Assembly: GCA_041743085.1 (NCBI GenBank)
Contig: JBGTNL010000116.1
Span: 24,644-88,643, forward strand
DNA: 64,000 nt
Origin: JAFMPW01 sp041743085
GTDB taxonomy: Bacteria; Bacteroidota; Bacteroidia; Flavobacteriales; Flavobacteriaceae
Reading direction: 5' to 3'
The stretch's first letter is position 1; each line of letters opens with the position of its first letter. Position numbers and translations under genes: made by a program. The notes under the pieces are model-generated. The model saw nothing but the letters and a program-made list of their open reading frames with translations, ran no database searches and was not told where the DNA came from. Positions 25,622-34,066 of this stretch are shown here, in pieces.

Positions 25622-26831
25622 AAGTTTGAGGCACTTCTTTCTGATGTAGCCGGGACAAATATCCGAGTATGGCAAGGGAAATGGAGCTGCATACAAGAAA
25701 TCCGATAAATATGGGCAAAGCAGTGTCCGTGACAAAGCGTCCTATAAAAGTACTTATGGGTACGGCCATAAGCGTTGATACAAATCCGGTAATGGCAGCC
25801 GCCATCCCGGCGATGTGGCCCACTGGCTCCATGGCAATTGCTCTTAAATTTCCAAAGAGAAACCCTATGGCAAAAAATTGAAATCCAAAAAACAGCAGTA
25901 ATACACCTACAGAGGGATTTCCGCTGTTATAGAACAACAGGATGTAGGCCAGGGAAATGGCAAAAAATGCCAGCAGGGAGGCAGATATCAGACGCCGCAT
26001 GCCGAGACGGAGTACAAGGGTGCCATTCAAAAAGATCGCAGAACCTATGGTCAGCGCAAGGCCGGCAAAAATATAGGGAAATTCGTCCTTCAGGTTGTAT
26101 TGCACCTGAAAGATTTGCTGGGAGGTGCTTAAATAAACAAGAAATGAACCAGTTATAAAGCCGGAAATAACGGTAAAGGCTATTGTGGTTTTGTATCTGA
26201 GTAATGTTCTGAATCCACTTGTAAAAATACGGGCACTAAAGCCGATCCTGTTTTCCTCTTTCAGAGTCTCCGGCTGTCTTCTCCAGAACCAGAGGGAAAC
26301 CAGGATACTGAAAAAGACCTGGACATAGAAAATGGCCTGCCAGTTATAACGGTCCAGAATGAATTTTCCGGAGGCAGGAGCAATTATGGGTACCAGGATG
26401 AAGACCACCGTTACAAAAGACATGATCCGCGCCATATAATCCCCGCTATAACTATCACGGATCATGGCAATACTTATCGTTCTGGGAGCCGATAGGGCAA
26501 CACCCTGTAAAATGCGCCCAGCGATCATCAGTTCCAGGTTCGGTGCAAAAATACACAGCATGCTGGCACCAATAAAAAGCATAAAGCCTACATAAACCAT
26601 CGGTTTGCGACCAATACTATCCGAGACAGGCCCGAAGAGTAACGGGCCCGCACCCAGCCCTAAAAAGAAGAGGACGATGAGGAGTTGTTGATCCGCGGGG
26701 TTGGTGGTACCTACGGCAAAACCAATGATATCGAGGGCCGGCAGCAACGCATCCAGAGCCAAAGCCGCGATGGACATCAGAGAAGCCATCAGGGCCACAA
26801 ATTCGATTTGCGAACGCCGTTTTTTTAGCAT
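25611..26831 (-). CDS. MFS multidrug efflux transporter, Bcr/CflA type
   Basis: About 406 residues with twelve predicted membrane helices. Motif A of the major facilitator superfamily is seen as LFGPVSDSIGRKPMVYVG, preceded by FFLGLGAGP, and motif C-like PRTISIAMIRDSYSGDYMARIMSF in the first half, as in Bcr/CflA exporters such as bicyclomycin resistance proteins. It should expel drugs by proton antiport. I prefer ATG 26831 (MLKKRRSQIEFVALMASL) to the upstream ATG 26873, because the basic N-terminus then leads straight into helix 1. Confidence 0.87.
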   Translation of the reverse strand: MLKKRRSQIEFVALMASLMSIAALALDALLPALDIIGFAVGTTNPADQQLLIVLFFLGLGAGPLLFGPVSDSIGRKPMVYVGFMLFIGASMLCIFAPNLELMIAGRILQGVALSAPRTISIAMIRDSYSGDYMARIMSFVTVVFILVPIIAPASGKFILDRYNWQAIFYVQVFFSILVSLWFWRRQPETLKEENRIGFSARIFTSGFRTLLRYKTTIAFTVISGFITGSFLVYLSTSQQIFQVQYNLKDEFPYIFAGLALTIGSAIFLNGTLVLRLGMRRLISASLLAFFAISLAYILLFYNSGNPSVGVLLLFFGFQFFAIGFLFGNLRAIAMEPVGHIAGMAAAITGFVSTLMAVPISTFIGRFVTDTALPIFIGFLVCSSISLAILGYLSRLHQKEVPQTSNF

Positions 26832-26954
26832 CCGGCAAAAATAGCCAAGTTTATTTGAATTTTCAGCGTACAAAAAAAATGGGTTACAGGCAGAAGATCC
26901 AAGGGTTGATCTTGTGAAATGCCTGTAATGTTGGTGGTATACGGGTTGCGAGCC

Positions 26955-27335
26955 CTAGTTGGGGGACTTCATTTCTACCTTTATCCAATCAATGGAGTCC
27001 CGTTTTTCATTGTCCAAAAACTTCAGCTCAACGTTGCAACCTACTGTAATATCGCTGATTTCTCCATATTTGTTTGGTTTCTTCAGCTTACTGTAGTCCA
27101 AATAGATCACCGGGTCCCCGATCAGCTCAACCGTTTTGTCACCTTCAGGTGTGGCAACAGTGCAGGTTGATTCCGCCAGGCTCAGCGACTGGATATGGCC
27201 GTAGATTGTTTCCGTTCCCGAAACCCCCGGGGACTGCCCTATAGGGATAAAAATTTCGGTGGTTTTCTGCGCAATACAGGCCGTTGTAGCTGCTATCAGC
27301 AGAACGATGAGAAGGGTGTTCTTAATTCTTTTCAT
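26955..27335 (-). CDS. Secreted protein of unknown function
   Basis: A 126-residue exported protein with a signal peptide (NTLLIVLLIAATTACIAQ); an in-frame Cys in TTACIAQ could also be a lipobox. The mature part looks like a beta-barrel or OB-like fold (IYGHIQSLSLAESTCTVATP, KTVELIGDPVIYLDYS, DITVGCNVELKFLD). It ends near WIKVEMK. It starts 8 nt after the stop of the di-heme cytochrome gene, so the two probably form one transcription unit. No family recognised. Confidence 0.6.
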   Translation of the reverse strand: MKRIKNTLLIVLLIAATTACIAQKTTEIFIPIGQSPGVSGTETIYGHIQSLSLAESTCTVATPEGDKTVELIGDPVIYLDYSKLKKPNKYGEISDITVGCNVELKFLDNEKRDSIDWIKVEMKSPN

Positions 27336-27342
27336 ACAGAAA

Positions 27343-28701
27343 TTATTGCGATTGAATTAGTGCATTTTTCGCCAGTGTTAGCTCGTTCATAGCGCTTTTG
27401 ATCAATTTTTTATCGGGATTTTTTTCAGCATTTGCGTCCTGCAACATATCCGAAGCCCTCGTTAGGTTGGTAATGGCAAGCGGGTGCAGATTTGCTTCGG
27501 CCAGAACCATTCTGGCGTCCTCCGTATCGCTCGCCGCCACGATAGTGAGCCTGTCATAAGGGTGTTTCCCCAGGAATTTCCTGCCGAGATACCTATCTAA
27601 AAGTTCCAGGCTTTCCGTGATATTTTCAACTGCATTTATCACCCTTAAAAAAGCGGCTACAGCATCTACCTGAGAAGCATCAAGATTTATGCCACTTCCC
27701 GTTGCTCCGATGATCAATTCACCGGCGGGCGAATTGGTAAAGCTATCTCCATTATAAAAGGCAATTGCGCCTTCCAGTGTTTTAATGGAATTATTGTGAA
27801 AAAAAGGAGCCGTATCGGCGGCCTCCACCAGGGAAGGGGTATTAAACGTACCATCCCCCGGCCTGCCAAAGCCATCGTCTGGAGGAATTAGCTCCCCGCT
27901 AAGATCGGCCGCCTGATCCGGGAGGTCTTCCACGCCCGTGTTAAAATTAAGATTTCCGGCACCCGCACCGAATATGCCCGGATTGGCATTTGCCCCGGCA
28001 TTGTCATGGCATGCAAAACATTTTCCGGTAGTGAGGTCGTTAAAAATTTCCTGACCGCGCAAAGCAGTTTTATCCTTTAAAGGAAGTGGTAACTGAAGTT
28101 CCTTTTGACGTCCCAGAGCTAACTGAAAGGCTTCCAACGCATCCAACTCTTCATCAGTAGGCAGGCGAAAATCCACCTCGGGGATGCGATTCATCGATTT
28201 GGTAAAATGTTGGATTACGGCACCGGTTGCAAAGGATCTAAGGCTACCATCTCCAGGGGCACCATCCCCGGACCAACCGGTTCGGGGGCCGTCCTTGCTT
28301 TTTACGGAGCTCGACAGCCCAAGCGTATGAGGAATGCCCCGTTGTGTAAATTTATTCGGGGGATCCTCAAAGCCGTCCAGGTTTTCCAAAATAAGTCCAA
28401 ACCCGCGCATCAGCCGCGGATTTTCAAAATTGGACCCGAGTTGAGGGTTAGACTCCGCAACAAACAAGGGATCTGTAAGGCCAGTGGTGGCAATAAAGCT
28501 AGGATCCAGGACGGTATTGTTCACATCCGGATGGCAACTGGCACAAACACGGCCGTTTCCATTAAAGGTCTCATTGAAAAAAAGCAGTCGGCCCTTTGTA
28601 ACCAATGCCTCCTGAGGAGATGGTTTCCCAACATAGGAGTTCGGTGCGCATCCCAGAAACATGACAACTGAAACAAGAGGAAGAAGATTCTTTACTTGCA
28701 T
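27343..28701 (-). CDS. Di-heme cytochrome c peroxidase/MauG-family lipoprotein
   Basis: A 452-residue exported lipoprotein (lipobox VVMFLGCAP, Cys18). Two heme c sites are present, CASCH at 53-57 and CFACH at 228-232. The intervening RGIPHTLGLS, TGWSGDGAPG and FNTPSLVEAADTAPFFHNNS are typical of the MauG/bacterial cytochrome c peroxidase superfamily, here with a helical C-terminal extension. It would reduce peroxide or oxidise a partner in the periplasm. It is followed after 8 nt by a small secreted protein gene. Confidence 0.87.
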   Translation of the reverse strand: MQVKNLLPLVSVVMFLGCAPNSYVGKPSPQEALVTKGRLLFFNETFNGNGRVCASCHPDVNNTVLDPSFIATTGLTDPLFVAESNPQLGSNFENPRLMRGFGLILENLDGFEDPPNKFTQRGIPHTLGLSSSVKSKDGPRTGWSGDGAPGDGSLRSFATGAVIQHFTKSMNRIPEVDFRLPTDEELDALEAFQLALGRQKELQLPLPLKDKTALRGQEIFNDLTTGKCFACHDNAGANANPGIFGAGAGNLNFNTGVEDLPDQAADLSGELIPPDDGFGRPGDGTFNTPSLVEAADTAPFFHNNSIKTLEGAIAFYNGDSFTNSPAGELIIGATGSGINLDASQVDAVAAFLRVINAVENITESLELLDRYLGRKFLGKHPYDRLTIVAASDTEDARMVLAEANLHPLAITNLTRASDMLQDANAEKNPDKKLIKSAMNELTLAKNALIQSQ

Positions 28702-28850
28702 GGCTAACGTCTTTGTAAAAGAAGGGGGATATTAAGGTACATAAAATAGTCCAAACTCGTACACGATTAACGAAATAGTTTAGTTGTAAAAGTATACTTC
28801 AACCTCCATCAACCGGGAAATTAGGAGATGGAAAGGGCATCGAATAGCTG

Positions 28851-29090
28851 TTAAAACAGGGCGCCCTCATTGGTTTTATTACGTTTATGATCAGTTACAC
28901 TGTAATTATACACCTGGGATTCGATATAAAGGGTTTGAAGTTCATCCAAATTCAGAATACCACTGCGGATCACGATTATCACCATAGCAGAGGACATGGC
29001 AATTATGGCTTGTATTTTAATATCTGGGATAAAATGATGGGTACTTACCGCAATTCGGAAAACAGGAAGGAATTTAAGGTAAGGAGGTAA
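28851..29090 (+). pseudogene. C-terminal remnant of a fatty acid hydroxylase/sterol desaturase-like gene
   Basis: The frame reads GALIGFITFMISYT and then DHDYHHSRGHGNYGLYF followed by NIWDKMMGTYRN. That is the last His box and the conserved NYG..F..WD...GTY tail of the fatty-acid hydroxylase superfamily. The upstream His boxes and membrane helices are absent and the frame has an in-frame stop just before it. Only the last ~75 residues remain. An intact distant relative lies at 62840-63688. Confidence 0.75.
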
Positions 29091-29128
29091 TTCAATGCAC
29101 AAAGGTGCCGGGTTGATGTGAACCTGGT

Positions 29129-29266
29129 TCAGAATACTTCGAACACATAACCCAATAACCAGTACAGGATCAGAAAGAGCACAAAGGTTCCGATGCAACC
29201 GCATTTTCCACCACCTAATTTTTTGGCGCCAAACCAGGCGAGAACAGCACGAATTAAGTTTTTCAC
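29129..29266 (-). CDS. 45-residue single-pass membrane protein
   Basis: From GTG 29266 the reverse strand encodes VKNLIRAVLAWFGAKKLGGG, then KCGCIGTFVLFLILYWLLGY and VFEVF before TGA. The pattern (amphipathic N-terminus, KKLGGG, Cys-rich turn, one transmembrane helix) matches a family of tiny flavobacterial proteins of unknown function that I recognise only by appearance. It is below the usual gene-calling length. The surrounding intergenic DNA gives no operon partner. Confidence 0.6.
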   Translation of the reverse strand: MKNLIRAVLAWFGAKKLGGGKCGCIGTFVLFLILYWLLGYVFEVF

Positions 29267-29403
29267 GTTAGTTTTATTTAGTTATAGTGAACAAAAATAC
29301 ACAGAAGCCTTTTCTTTTAAAGGTCTCTTTCCATTAAAAGTTTGCTTTAAATGAAGGGCATTATGAATATGTCGTAAATTTAAGTGACATTTAGGCAATT
29401 CCA

Positions 29404-30019
29404 ATGAAAATAAGGATTAAAGGGGATTCGGTACGTTTCCGGCTTACCAGGTCCGAGGTGGAGACGCTTTGCGATCATGGCAGTTTTAGCGAACAGACCA
29501 ATTTTAACGGCAGGTTTTTTATTTATAATATTGTTTTCCGGTAAAACTTTTTAACTGCAAGTATATTGGGCGGTCCCATTATATTTGTTTTTCAAGGGCC
29601 TGCTTTTTTCATACATTGCCAACAAGTATGAACGTACCTTTGGCACCTGAGATCAACTATATGATTTTCGGTTGGTCACGATCAAGTCTTACGTCTTATG
29701 TCTTGTAGCGCAGCGGTGTTACGTCTTTAACCGGACTTTGGTGATTTATAATGTAAAATTGAATGACGGCATAGGGGAGATGCGGGCGGAATTTATTGAA
29801 GATCCTATAACAGTGCATCTCCCGGAAGATATGGGGCAAGGTTGGAAGGATAATTCCACGGTGGGTGTTTTCCATGAAATGGCCCCCAACAACGGTTTGG
29901 CGCTAAGCCTGCAGGTTGAAAAAGATTTTGCCTGTCTGGATGAACGAAACGAGAACCAGGCTGATGACTGTCCAAACCCAAAAGCCGAAATTGCAATGAA
30001 GAATGAAAACGGAGTTTAG
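29404..30019 (+). pseudogene. DUF7009-family gene split by MITE copy 2
   Basis: 5' part: ATG 29404, MKIRIKGDSVRFRLTRSEVE, then GSFSEQTNFNGRFFIYN. 3' part: VKLNDGIGEMRAEFIEDPIT through LQVEKDFACLDERNENQADD to the stop at 30017. The two are separated by MITE copy 2. Codons for IYN occur on both sides as the 9 bp duplication ATTTATAAT. Removing 29530-29752 joins 29404-29529 to 29753-30019 in frame, giving a 130-residue protein of the family I know as DUF7009. The 3' end overlaps the FdhF-like start by 17 nt, so the gene was part of that operon. Confidence 0.9.
29521..29752 (+). mobile_element. MITE copy 2, inserted in a coding sequence
   Basis: Element 29530-29743 (214 bp) between direct repeats ATTTATAAT at 29521-29529 and 29744-29752. 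The ends read ATTGTTTTCCGGT and AACCGGACTTTGGTG, diverged relative to copies 1 and 3. The interior shares the long stretch with CATTGCCAACAAGTATGAAC. No transposase. The left boundary could be shifted by one base because of the shared T. Confidence 0.88.
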
Positions 30020-32306
30020 AAGAAAAGTGGCGTTACGCGGCCCCGAAGAATTTACGGATCTGGAACTCAAAGAGCCGGTAAGAACAGCTGCCGGTATCCT
30101 GGGCGTTCGGGAAACTATGAAACATACCTTTAAGGAAATGGGGGTAATGCGGTCCATGCGATCCCTTTTAAAGATGAATCAGCAGGACGGTTTTGATTGT
30201 CCCAGTTGTGCCTGGCCAGATCCGGAAGAGCCATCAAAAATTGCGGAATATTGTGAGAACGGTGCCAAAGCCCTGGCGGATGAAGCCACCACTTCACATA
30301 TCGGGGCTAACTTTTTTTCAACTCATTCTGTAGAAGAGCTGTCACAACTATCGGATTATCAATTAAATAAATTTGGAAGAATCATTGAGCCTTTGGTTTT
30401 GCACAAAGGGAGTATTCACTATGAACCCATTTCCTGGGAGTCCGCTTTCAGGCTTATTGCAGACCAATTGCATGCATTGTCTGATCCGGATGAGGCGATT
30501 TTTTACACCTCCGGCAGGTCGAGCAACGAGGCCGCTTTTTTATACGGGATGTTCGCTAGGGCATTTGGCACCAATAACATGCCCGATTGCTCCAATATGT
30601 GCCACGAGAGCAGCGGTGTGGCACTTTCCGAGACACTTGGGATAGGAAAGGGGAGTACCAAACTGGAAGATCTGTACAAAGCGGAAGTGATCGTCGTTGC
30701 CGGGCAGAATCCGGGAACAAACCACCCGCGCATGCTATCCTCCCTCCAGAAATGCAAGGAGAACGGGGGACATATCATCAGCATTAATCCTTTGGAAGAA
30801 ACCGGTTTGGTTACTTTTAAAAATCCACAGCAACTTAAAGGATGGATAGGAACCGGCGAAACGATGGCCGACTTACATCTGGCGGTAAATATCAATCAGG
30901 ACATCCCGCTGGTAAAGCTTATCCTGAAAAAATTACTGAAAATGGACAGCGAAGGGGCTGCTGTCCTGGATCATGAATTTATAGCAGCGTATACCGCGGG
31001 TTACGAGGCTCTGTTGGCCGACCTGGACCAATATGATGGCGATACGCTGCTCAGCATGACCGGAGTTCCGGAAGCTAAGATAGATGAGGCCGTAGCCCTG
31101 TTGGCGAACGCTGAAAGGATCATTGTCTGCTGGGCCATGGGGCTTACCCAGCACAAGAACGGCGTGCAGACGATACGGGAATATGTGAATTTACTACTGG
31201 CGAAAGGAGCCATTGGCAAACCCTATGCAGGCACCTGCCCGGTTAGAGGGCATAGCAATGTGCAAGGGGACCGAAGTGTGGGGATACATCATTTTGTGGA
31301 TAAGGAACTGAATGAACGCATTAAAAAGCATATGGGATTTATACCCCCCGATCATGAGGGGGTGGATACGGTAGGGGCCATGAAAGCCATGCACGACGGG
31401 AAGGCAAAAGTGTTTATTGCCCTAGGGGGTAATTTCCTGATGGCGGCTTCCGATACGGAATATACGGGCAAAGCGTTGCAGCGTTGCCGCCTTACGGTGC
31501 AGGTAAGTACAAAATTGAACAGAACCCACTTGGTGACGGGAGAGGCCGCCCTGCTCTTACCTACCCTTGGCAGGTCCGAAAAGGACCTGGGGAATGGGAA
31601 GCTACGTCACTTTACCGTGGAAAACAGCATGGGACAGATACGGCAATCGAGGGGCCTTTTAAAACCGGCGGCGGATACCATAATGAGTGAGCCGGAGATC
31701 ATTGCAGCAGTTGCAGCCGCCTATTTTAAAGAGGGCCACCGGGTAGATTGGCCGGCATTGGGGAAAGATTATGAACTCATCCGCGATAAGATTGATAAAG
31801 TGGCAAAAGGATTTGAAAATACCGGAGAGCGGTCTCTGGGTACGGGATATTATTTGCCCAATAATGTACGGGAGCGCGATTTTAGCATGCTCCCGGGAGG
31901 CAAGGCACAATTTACCCTGAACTCCTTGCCGGATCATAAGTTGGAGGCGGACGAGTTTATGCTGATGACTATTCGCTCCCACGACCAGTTCAATACCACC
32001 ATCTACGGATTGGACGACCGGTACAGGGGCGTTTACGGGGAACGAAGGGTGCTGTTTATGAATGCAGGGGACATGGAGAAAAGCGGCTTAAAAAGATTGG
32101 CAATTATTGATCTAAGCAGCACTTACGATGGCGTATTGCGAACCGCCCATAAATTTAAAGTGGTGCCTTACAACATCCCTCCCGGCAACATGGCGGCCTA
32201 TTTCCCGGAAACCAATGTGCTGGTCCCCTATAATCATTTTGCCGACCGCAGTAAGACCCCAATCAGTAAAAGTATAAAGGTGCGGGTAAGCCAACATAAG
32301 GGTTAA
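30003..32306 (+). CDS. FdhF/YdeP-family molybdopterin oxidoreductase
   Basis: A 767-residue molybdenum enzyme of the formate dehydrogenase H-like YdeP group. Near the N-terminus FDCPSCAWPDPEEP carries Cys66 and Cys69. The family motifs AIFYTSGRSSNEAAFLYG, NNMPDCSNMCHESSG (putative metal ligand region), VVAGQNPGTNHPRML, PVRGHSNVQGDRS and RSHDQFNTTIYGLDDR (C-terminal cofactor domain) are all present. Physiological substrate of this group is not settled; acid-stress links are reported for E. coli YdeP. The upstream DUF7009 gene that overlaps it is broken by a MITE. No FdhD gene is in the window. Confidence 0.9.
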   Translation: MKTEFRRKVALRGPEEFTDLELKEPVRTAAGILGVRETMKHTFKEMGVMRSMRSLLKMNQQDGFDCPSCAWPDPEEPSKIAEYCENGAKALADEATTSHIGANFFSTHSVEELSQLSDYQLNKFGRIIEPLVLHKGSIHYEPISWESAFRLIADQLHALSDPDEAIFYTSGRSSNEAAFLYGMFARAFGTNNMPDCSNMCHESSGVALSETLGIGKGSTKLEDLYKAEVIVVAGQNPGTNHPRMLSSLQKCKENGGHIISINPLEETGLVTFKNPQQLKGWIGTGETMADLHLAVNINQDIPLVKLILKKLLKMDSEGAAVLDHEFIAAYTAGYEALLADLDQYDGDTLLSMTGVPEAKIDEAVALLANAERIIVCWAMGLTQHKNGVQTIREYVNLLLAKGAIGKPYAGTCPVRGHSNVQGDRSVGIHHFVDKELNERIKKHMGFIPPDHEGVDTVGAMKAMHDGKAKVFIALGGNFLMAASDTEYTGKALQRCRLTVQVSTKLNRTHLVTGEAALLLPTLGRSEKDLGNGKLRHFTVENSMGQIRQSRGLLKPAADTIMSEPEIIAAVAAAYFKEGHRVDWPALGKDYELIRDKIDKVAKGFENTGERSLGTGYYLPNNVRERDFSMLPGGKAQFTLNSLPDHKLEADEFMLMTIRSHDQFNTTIYGLDDRYRGVYGERRVLFMNAGDMEKSGLKRLAIIDLSSTYDGVLRTAHKFKVVPYNIPPGNMAAYFPETNVLVPYNHFADRSKTPISKSIKVRVSQHKG

Positions 32307-32334
32307 AATTGTACTTGAAGCACGGTAGATTTAG

Positions 32335-32631
32335 ATGCAATCGAAGAAATTGTGTGTCCTATTCATAGTTTGTGTTGCTTGCGGCGCAGGATATCATAAC
32401 TTTAGTGTAGAACAGCGAAAAACAGTAGATATGAGCGATGATAAAAAGAAAAAGGCAGATTTCCAGGATGCTTACAGGAGTTCCTCAAAATTCGGGAAGC
32501 TGGATACCGATAAAAAAGTGAATCCCAAAGGCGACGGTACTTTTCGGCTTTCGGATGATGATGAAAAGGGCCTCGAAGAGATCCGTAAGACAGTAGATGG
32601 CCTTTCAACGGAATCGGGAGAGGAGGAGTAG
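32335..32631 (+). CDS. Hypothetical small acidic protein
   Basis: Open frame of 98 residues. From ATG 32335 it would start with a signal-like sequence (LCVLFIVCVACGAG). An internal ATG at 32431 (MSDDKKKKADFQDAYRSSSK) would give a 66-residue charged cytoplasmic protein with a Lys-Asp-rich, probably disordered sequence. The conserved-looking part is FQDAYRSSSKFGKLDTDKK. I cannot decide the start and do not know a family. It lies 28 nt after the FdhF-like gene. Confidence 0.45.
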   Translation: MQSKKLCVLFIVCVACGAGYHNFSVEQRKTVDMSDDKKKKADFQDAYRSSSKFGKLDTDKKVNPKGDGTFRLSDDDEKGLEEIRKTVDGLSTESGEEE

Positions 32632-32757
32632 AGAAAAACGGAAAGATTTTTATCGATCACCGGCGTGGCTAATTAGATGAAAAGCAAAGGAACGGGGGAT
32701 AAAGGGACAGTTAAGAGAAAATATCATACATTGTACGCGAACACAGTATGATCCAAG

Positions 32758-33093
32758 ATGAAAAAGACCGTATTTTTTCTCCTTTATTTGGGAATATCCT
32801 TATTGGCTGCGCAGCAGGTTAAAGCCCAGGAAAAACCGCAAAAAGTGGCTAAAATGGAGGCCGAGGAAGAGGAAGCTCCCCTGGTACTAAAATTTGAACC
32901 GGATTTCCTTGCCTCGGAAGAAGCCCGCCGTGCCGAGATTGAACGCATTAAGCGAATTATAGATACCCTCGACATTTCTGAGAACAGGCGGCTGAAACTT
33001 ATCAGGGATCTTTACAGGAACAAAGAATCTAAACGACTCTCCAGGATATTGGTGGCTGATACCAAATATGAGGACGAAGGAATTGATCAGTAG
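32758..33093 (+). CDS. Small secreted protein, IIDTLDIS family (paralog 2)
   Basis: A 111-residue protein with a signal peptide (TVFFLLYLGISLLAAQQVKA). The mature part has an acidic linker (MEAEEEEAP) and a helical C-terminal domain RRAEIERIKRIIDTLDIS then RRLKLIRDLYRNKESKR, homologous to residues 75-110 of the protein at 16527-16883. Both lie next to hypothetical or stress genes. Function unknown; likely periplasmic. Confidence 0.75.
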   Translation: MKKTVFFLLYLGISLLAAQQVKAQEKPQKVAKMEAEEEEAPLVLKFEPDFLASEEARRAEIERIKRIIDTLDISENRRLKLIRDLYRNKESKRLSRILVADTKYEDEGIDQ

Positions 33094-33181
33094 GCGGTCT
33101 ACAGTATTCAGATAATAGGGAACAGCCAAAAAAACGCTGAAATCTGAAACATGTAGTTTTGAATATTACACCATCCTTCGG

Positions 33182-33640
33182 CTAGCGTCGTCTGCCATTG
33201 AAGGAAACACTTTCTTCATTAAGGATCTTCTGAACGGTATACCACAGTACCAGTTTCGAATTGCCGGGAACGTGGCTTGCATTGGAGCTGTGATAGATGG
33301 ATTCGAAAAGAATGCGTTTTTTTCGTGCCTGGTCCCCGTTTATACCATTATTGTGGTATACAACACTCCAGTCGTTAAAAAGCCGGTTTTTGGTTGTTTC
33401 GGTGCTTAACAACACAATTTCTTTATGCCTGTTATCCGTTTTGATCAGGTTAAAGAGCGGGCGTACTTTTTCTTCTTCGCCCTCAAGAAACTGCACAAAT
33501 TTCCCATCGTGGAAAAACAAACACCCCGTGATGTTTAATATCGTGTTGGTCATATTAGATCTATGGAGCATTCTCGTTATTTCCGCATGGGAAAAATCGG
33601 GCTGGGCTACTGACCGGTAAAGTATATTGAACATTGGGCG
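33182..33640 (-). CDS. BLUF-domain blue-light sensor protein
   Basis: About 152 residues starting MFNILYRSVAQPDFSHAEI. It carries the BLUF pattern: Tyr in ILYRSVA, Asn-rich NMTNTILNITGCLFFHDGKF, and VQFLEGEEEKV, with Gln before the LEG motif. BLUF domains bind FAD and sense blue light through the Tyr-Gln hydrogen-bond switch. The C-terminal 55 residues hold no known effector, so it may act by binding a partner. The open frame extends to ATG 33691, but starting at 33640 places the domain's first strand at the N-terminus. Confidence 0.85.
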   Translation of the reverse strand, partial: RPMFNILYRSVAQPDFSHAEITRMLHRSNMTNTILNITGCLFFHDGKFVQFLEGEEEKVRPLFNLIKTDNRHKEIVLLSTETTKNRLFNDWSVVYHNNGINGDQARKKRILFESIYHSSNASHVPGNSKLVLWYTVQKILNEESVSFNGRRR

Positions 33641-33693
33641 TCTTTTCAGATTACACAAAATTAGTAATTTTGGCCTTTTCTTTTGCTTCATAT

Positions 33694-34066
33694 GAGGAAA
33701 ATTTGAGTATTATTACGCCCGAAATGGTGGGTTGTAGGAAGTAAAATAAGGTGGAGTAGGGGAATAGCTATAAAATCAGTATTGAAAAATTTACAAGCTG
33801 TGATACAGGGGTATTCAGAATATGCGAAGGGAAACAACCCCGGGATCTCGTTGGACGAATTACGTACAATTCAAAATTTTATTGTAACTTTTTACTTCAA
33901 TCTAAAGAATCTCCGACCCTTGGGTCGGGGCTCTGCCTTGAGCCTGCCGGCAGGCAGGGATAGTCGCCCGCCAGAGGCGGGTAAACTTTCAAGAAATATT
34001 TTATTTAGAACCGCCTTAAATCTTACAGGAACGTCCCCCTGGTTCTTGATTTCAAAAGAAAAACAA
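33694..34066. other. Gene-free leader of the TIR locus with repeat B
   Basis: No gene is supported. The open frame running into the first TIR gene from 33782 crosses repeat family B copy 2 and has no domain, so I read it as leader. A hairpin CGACCCTTGGGTCG lies near 33914. Confidence 0.65.
33942..33997 (+). repeat. Repeat family B, copy 2
   Basis: GCCTGCCGGCAGGCAGGGAT, then AGTCGCCCGCCAGAGGCGGG and TAAACTTTCAAGAAAT. Matches 14313-14364 with a more perfect first palindrome (GCCTGCCGGCAGGC). Confidence 0.85.

Noticed and set aside
33782..34066. N-terminal extension of TIR gene 1
   Set aside because: It runs through repeat family B and has no domain; ATG 34067 begins directly at the first TIR strand (KKIFISYS).
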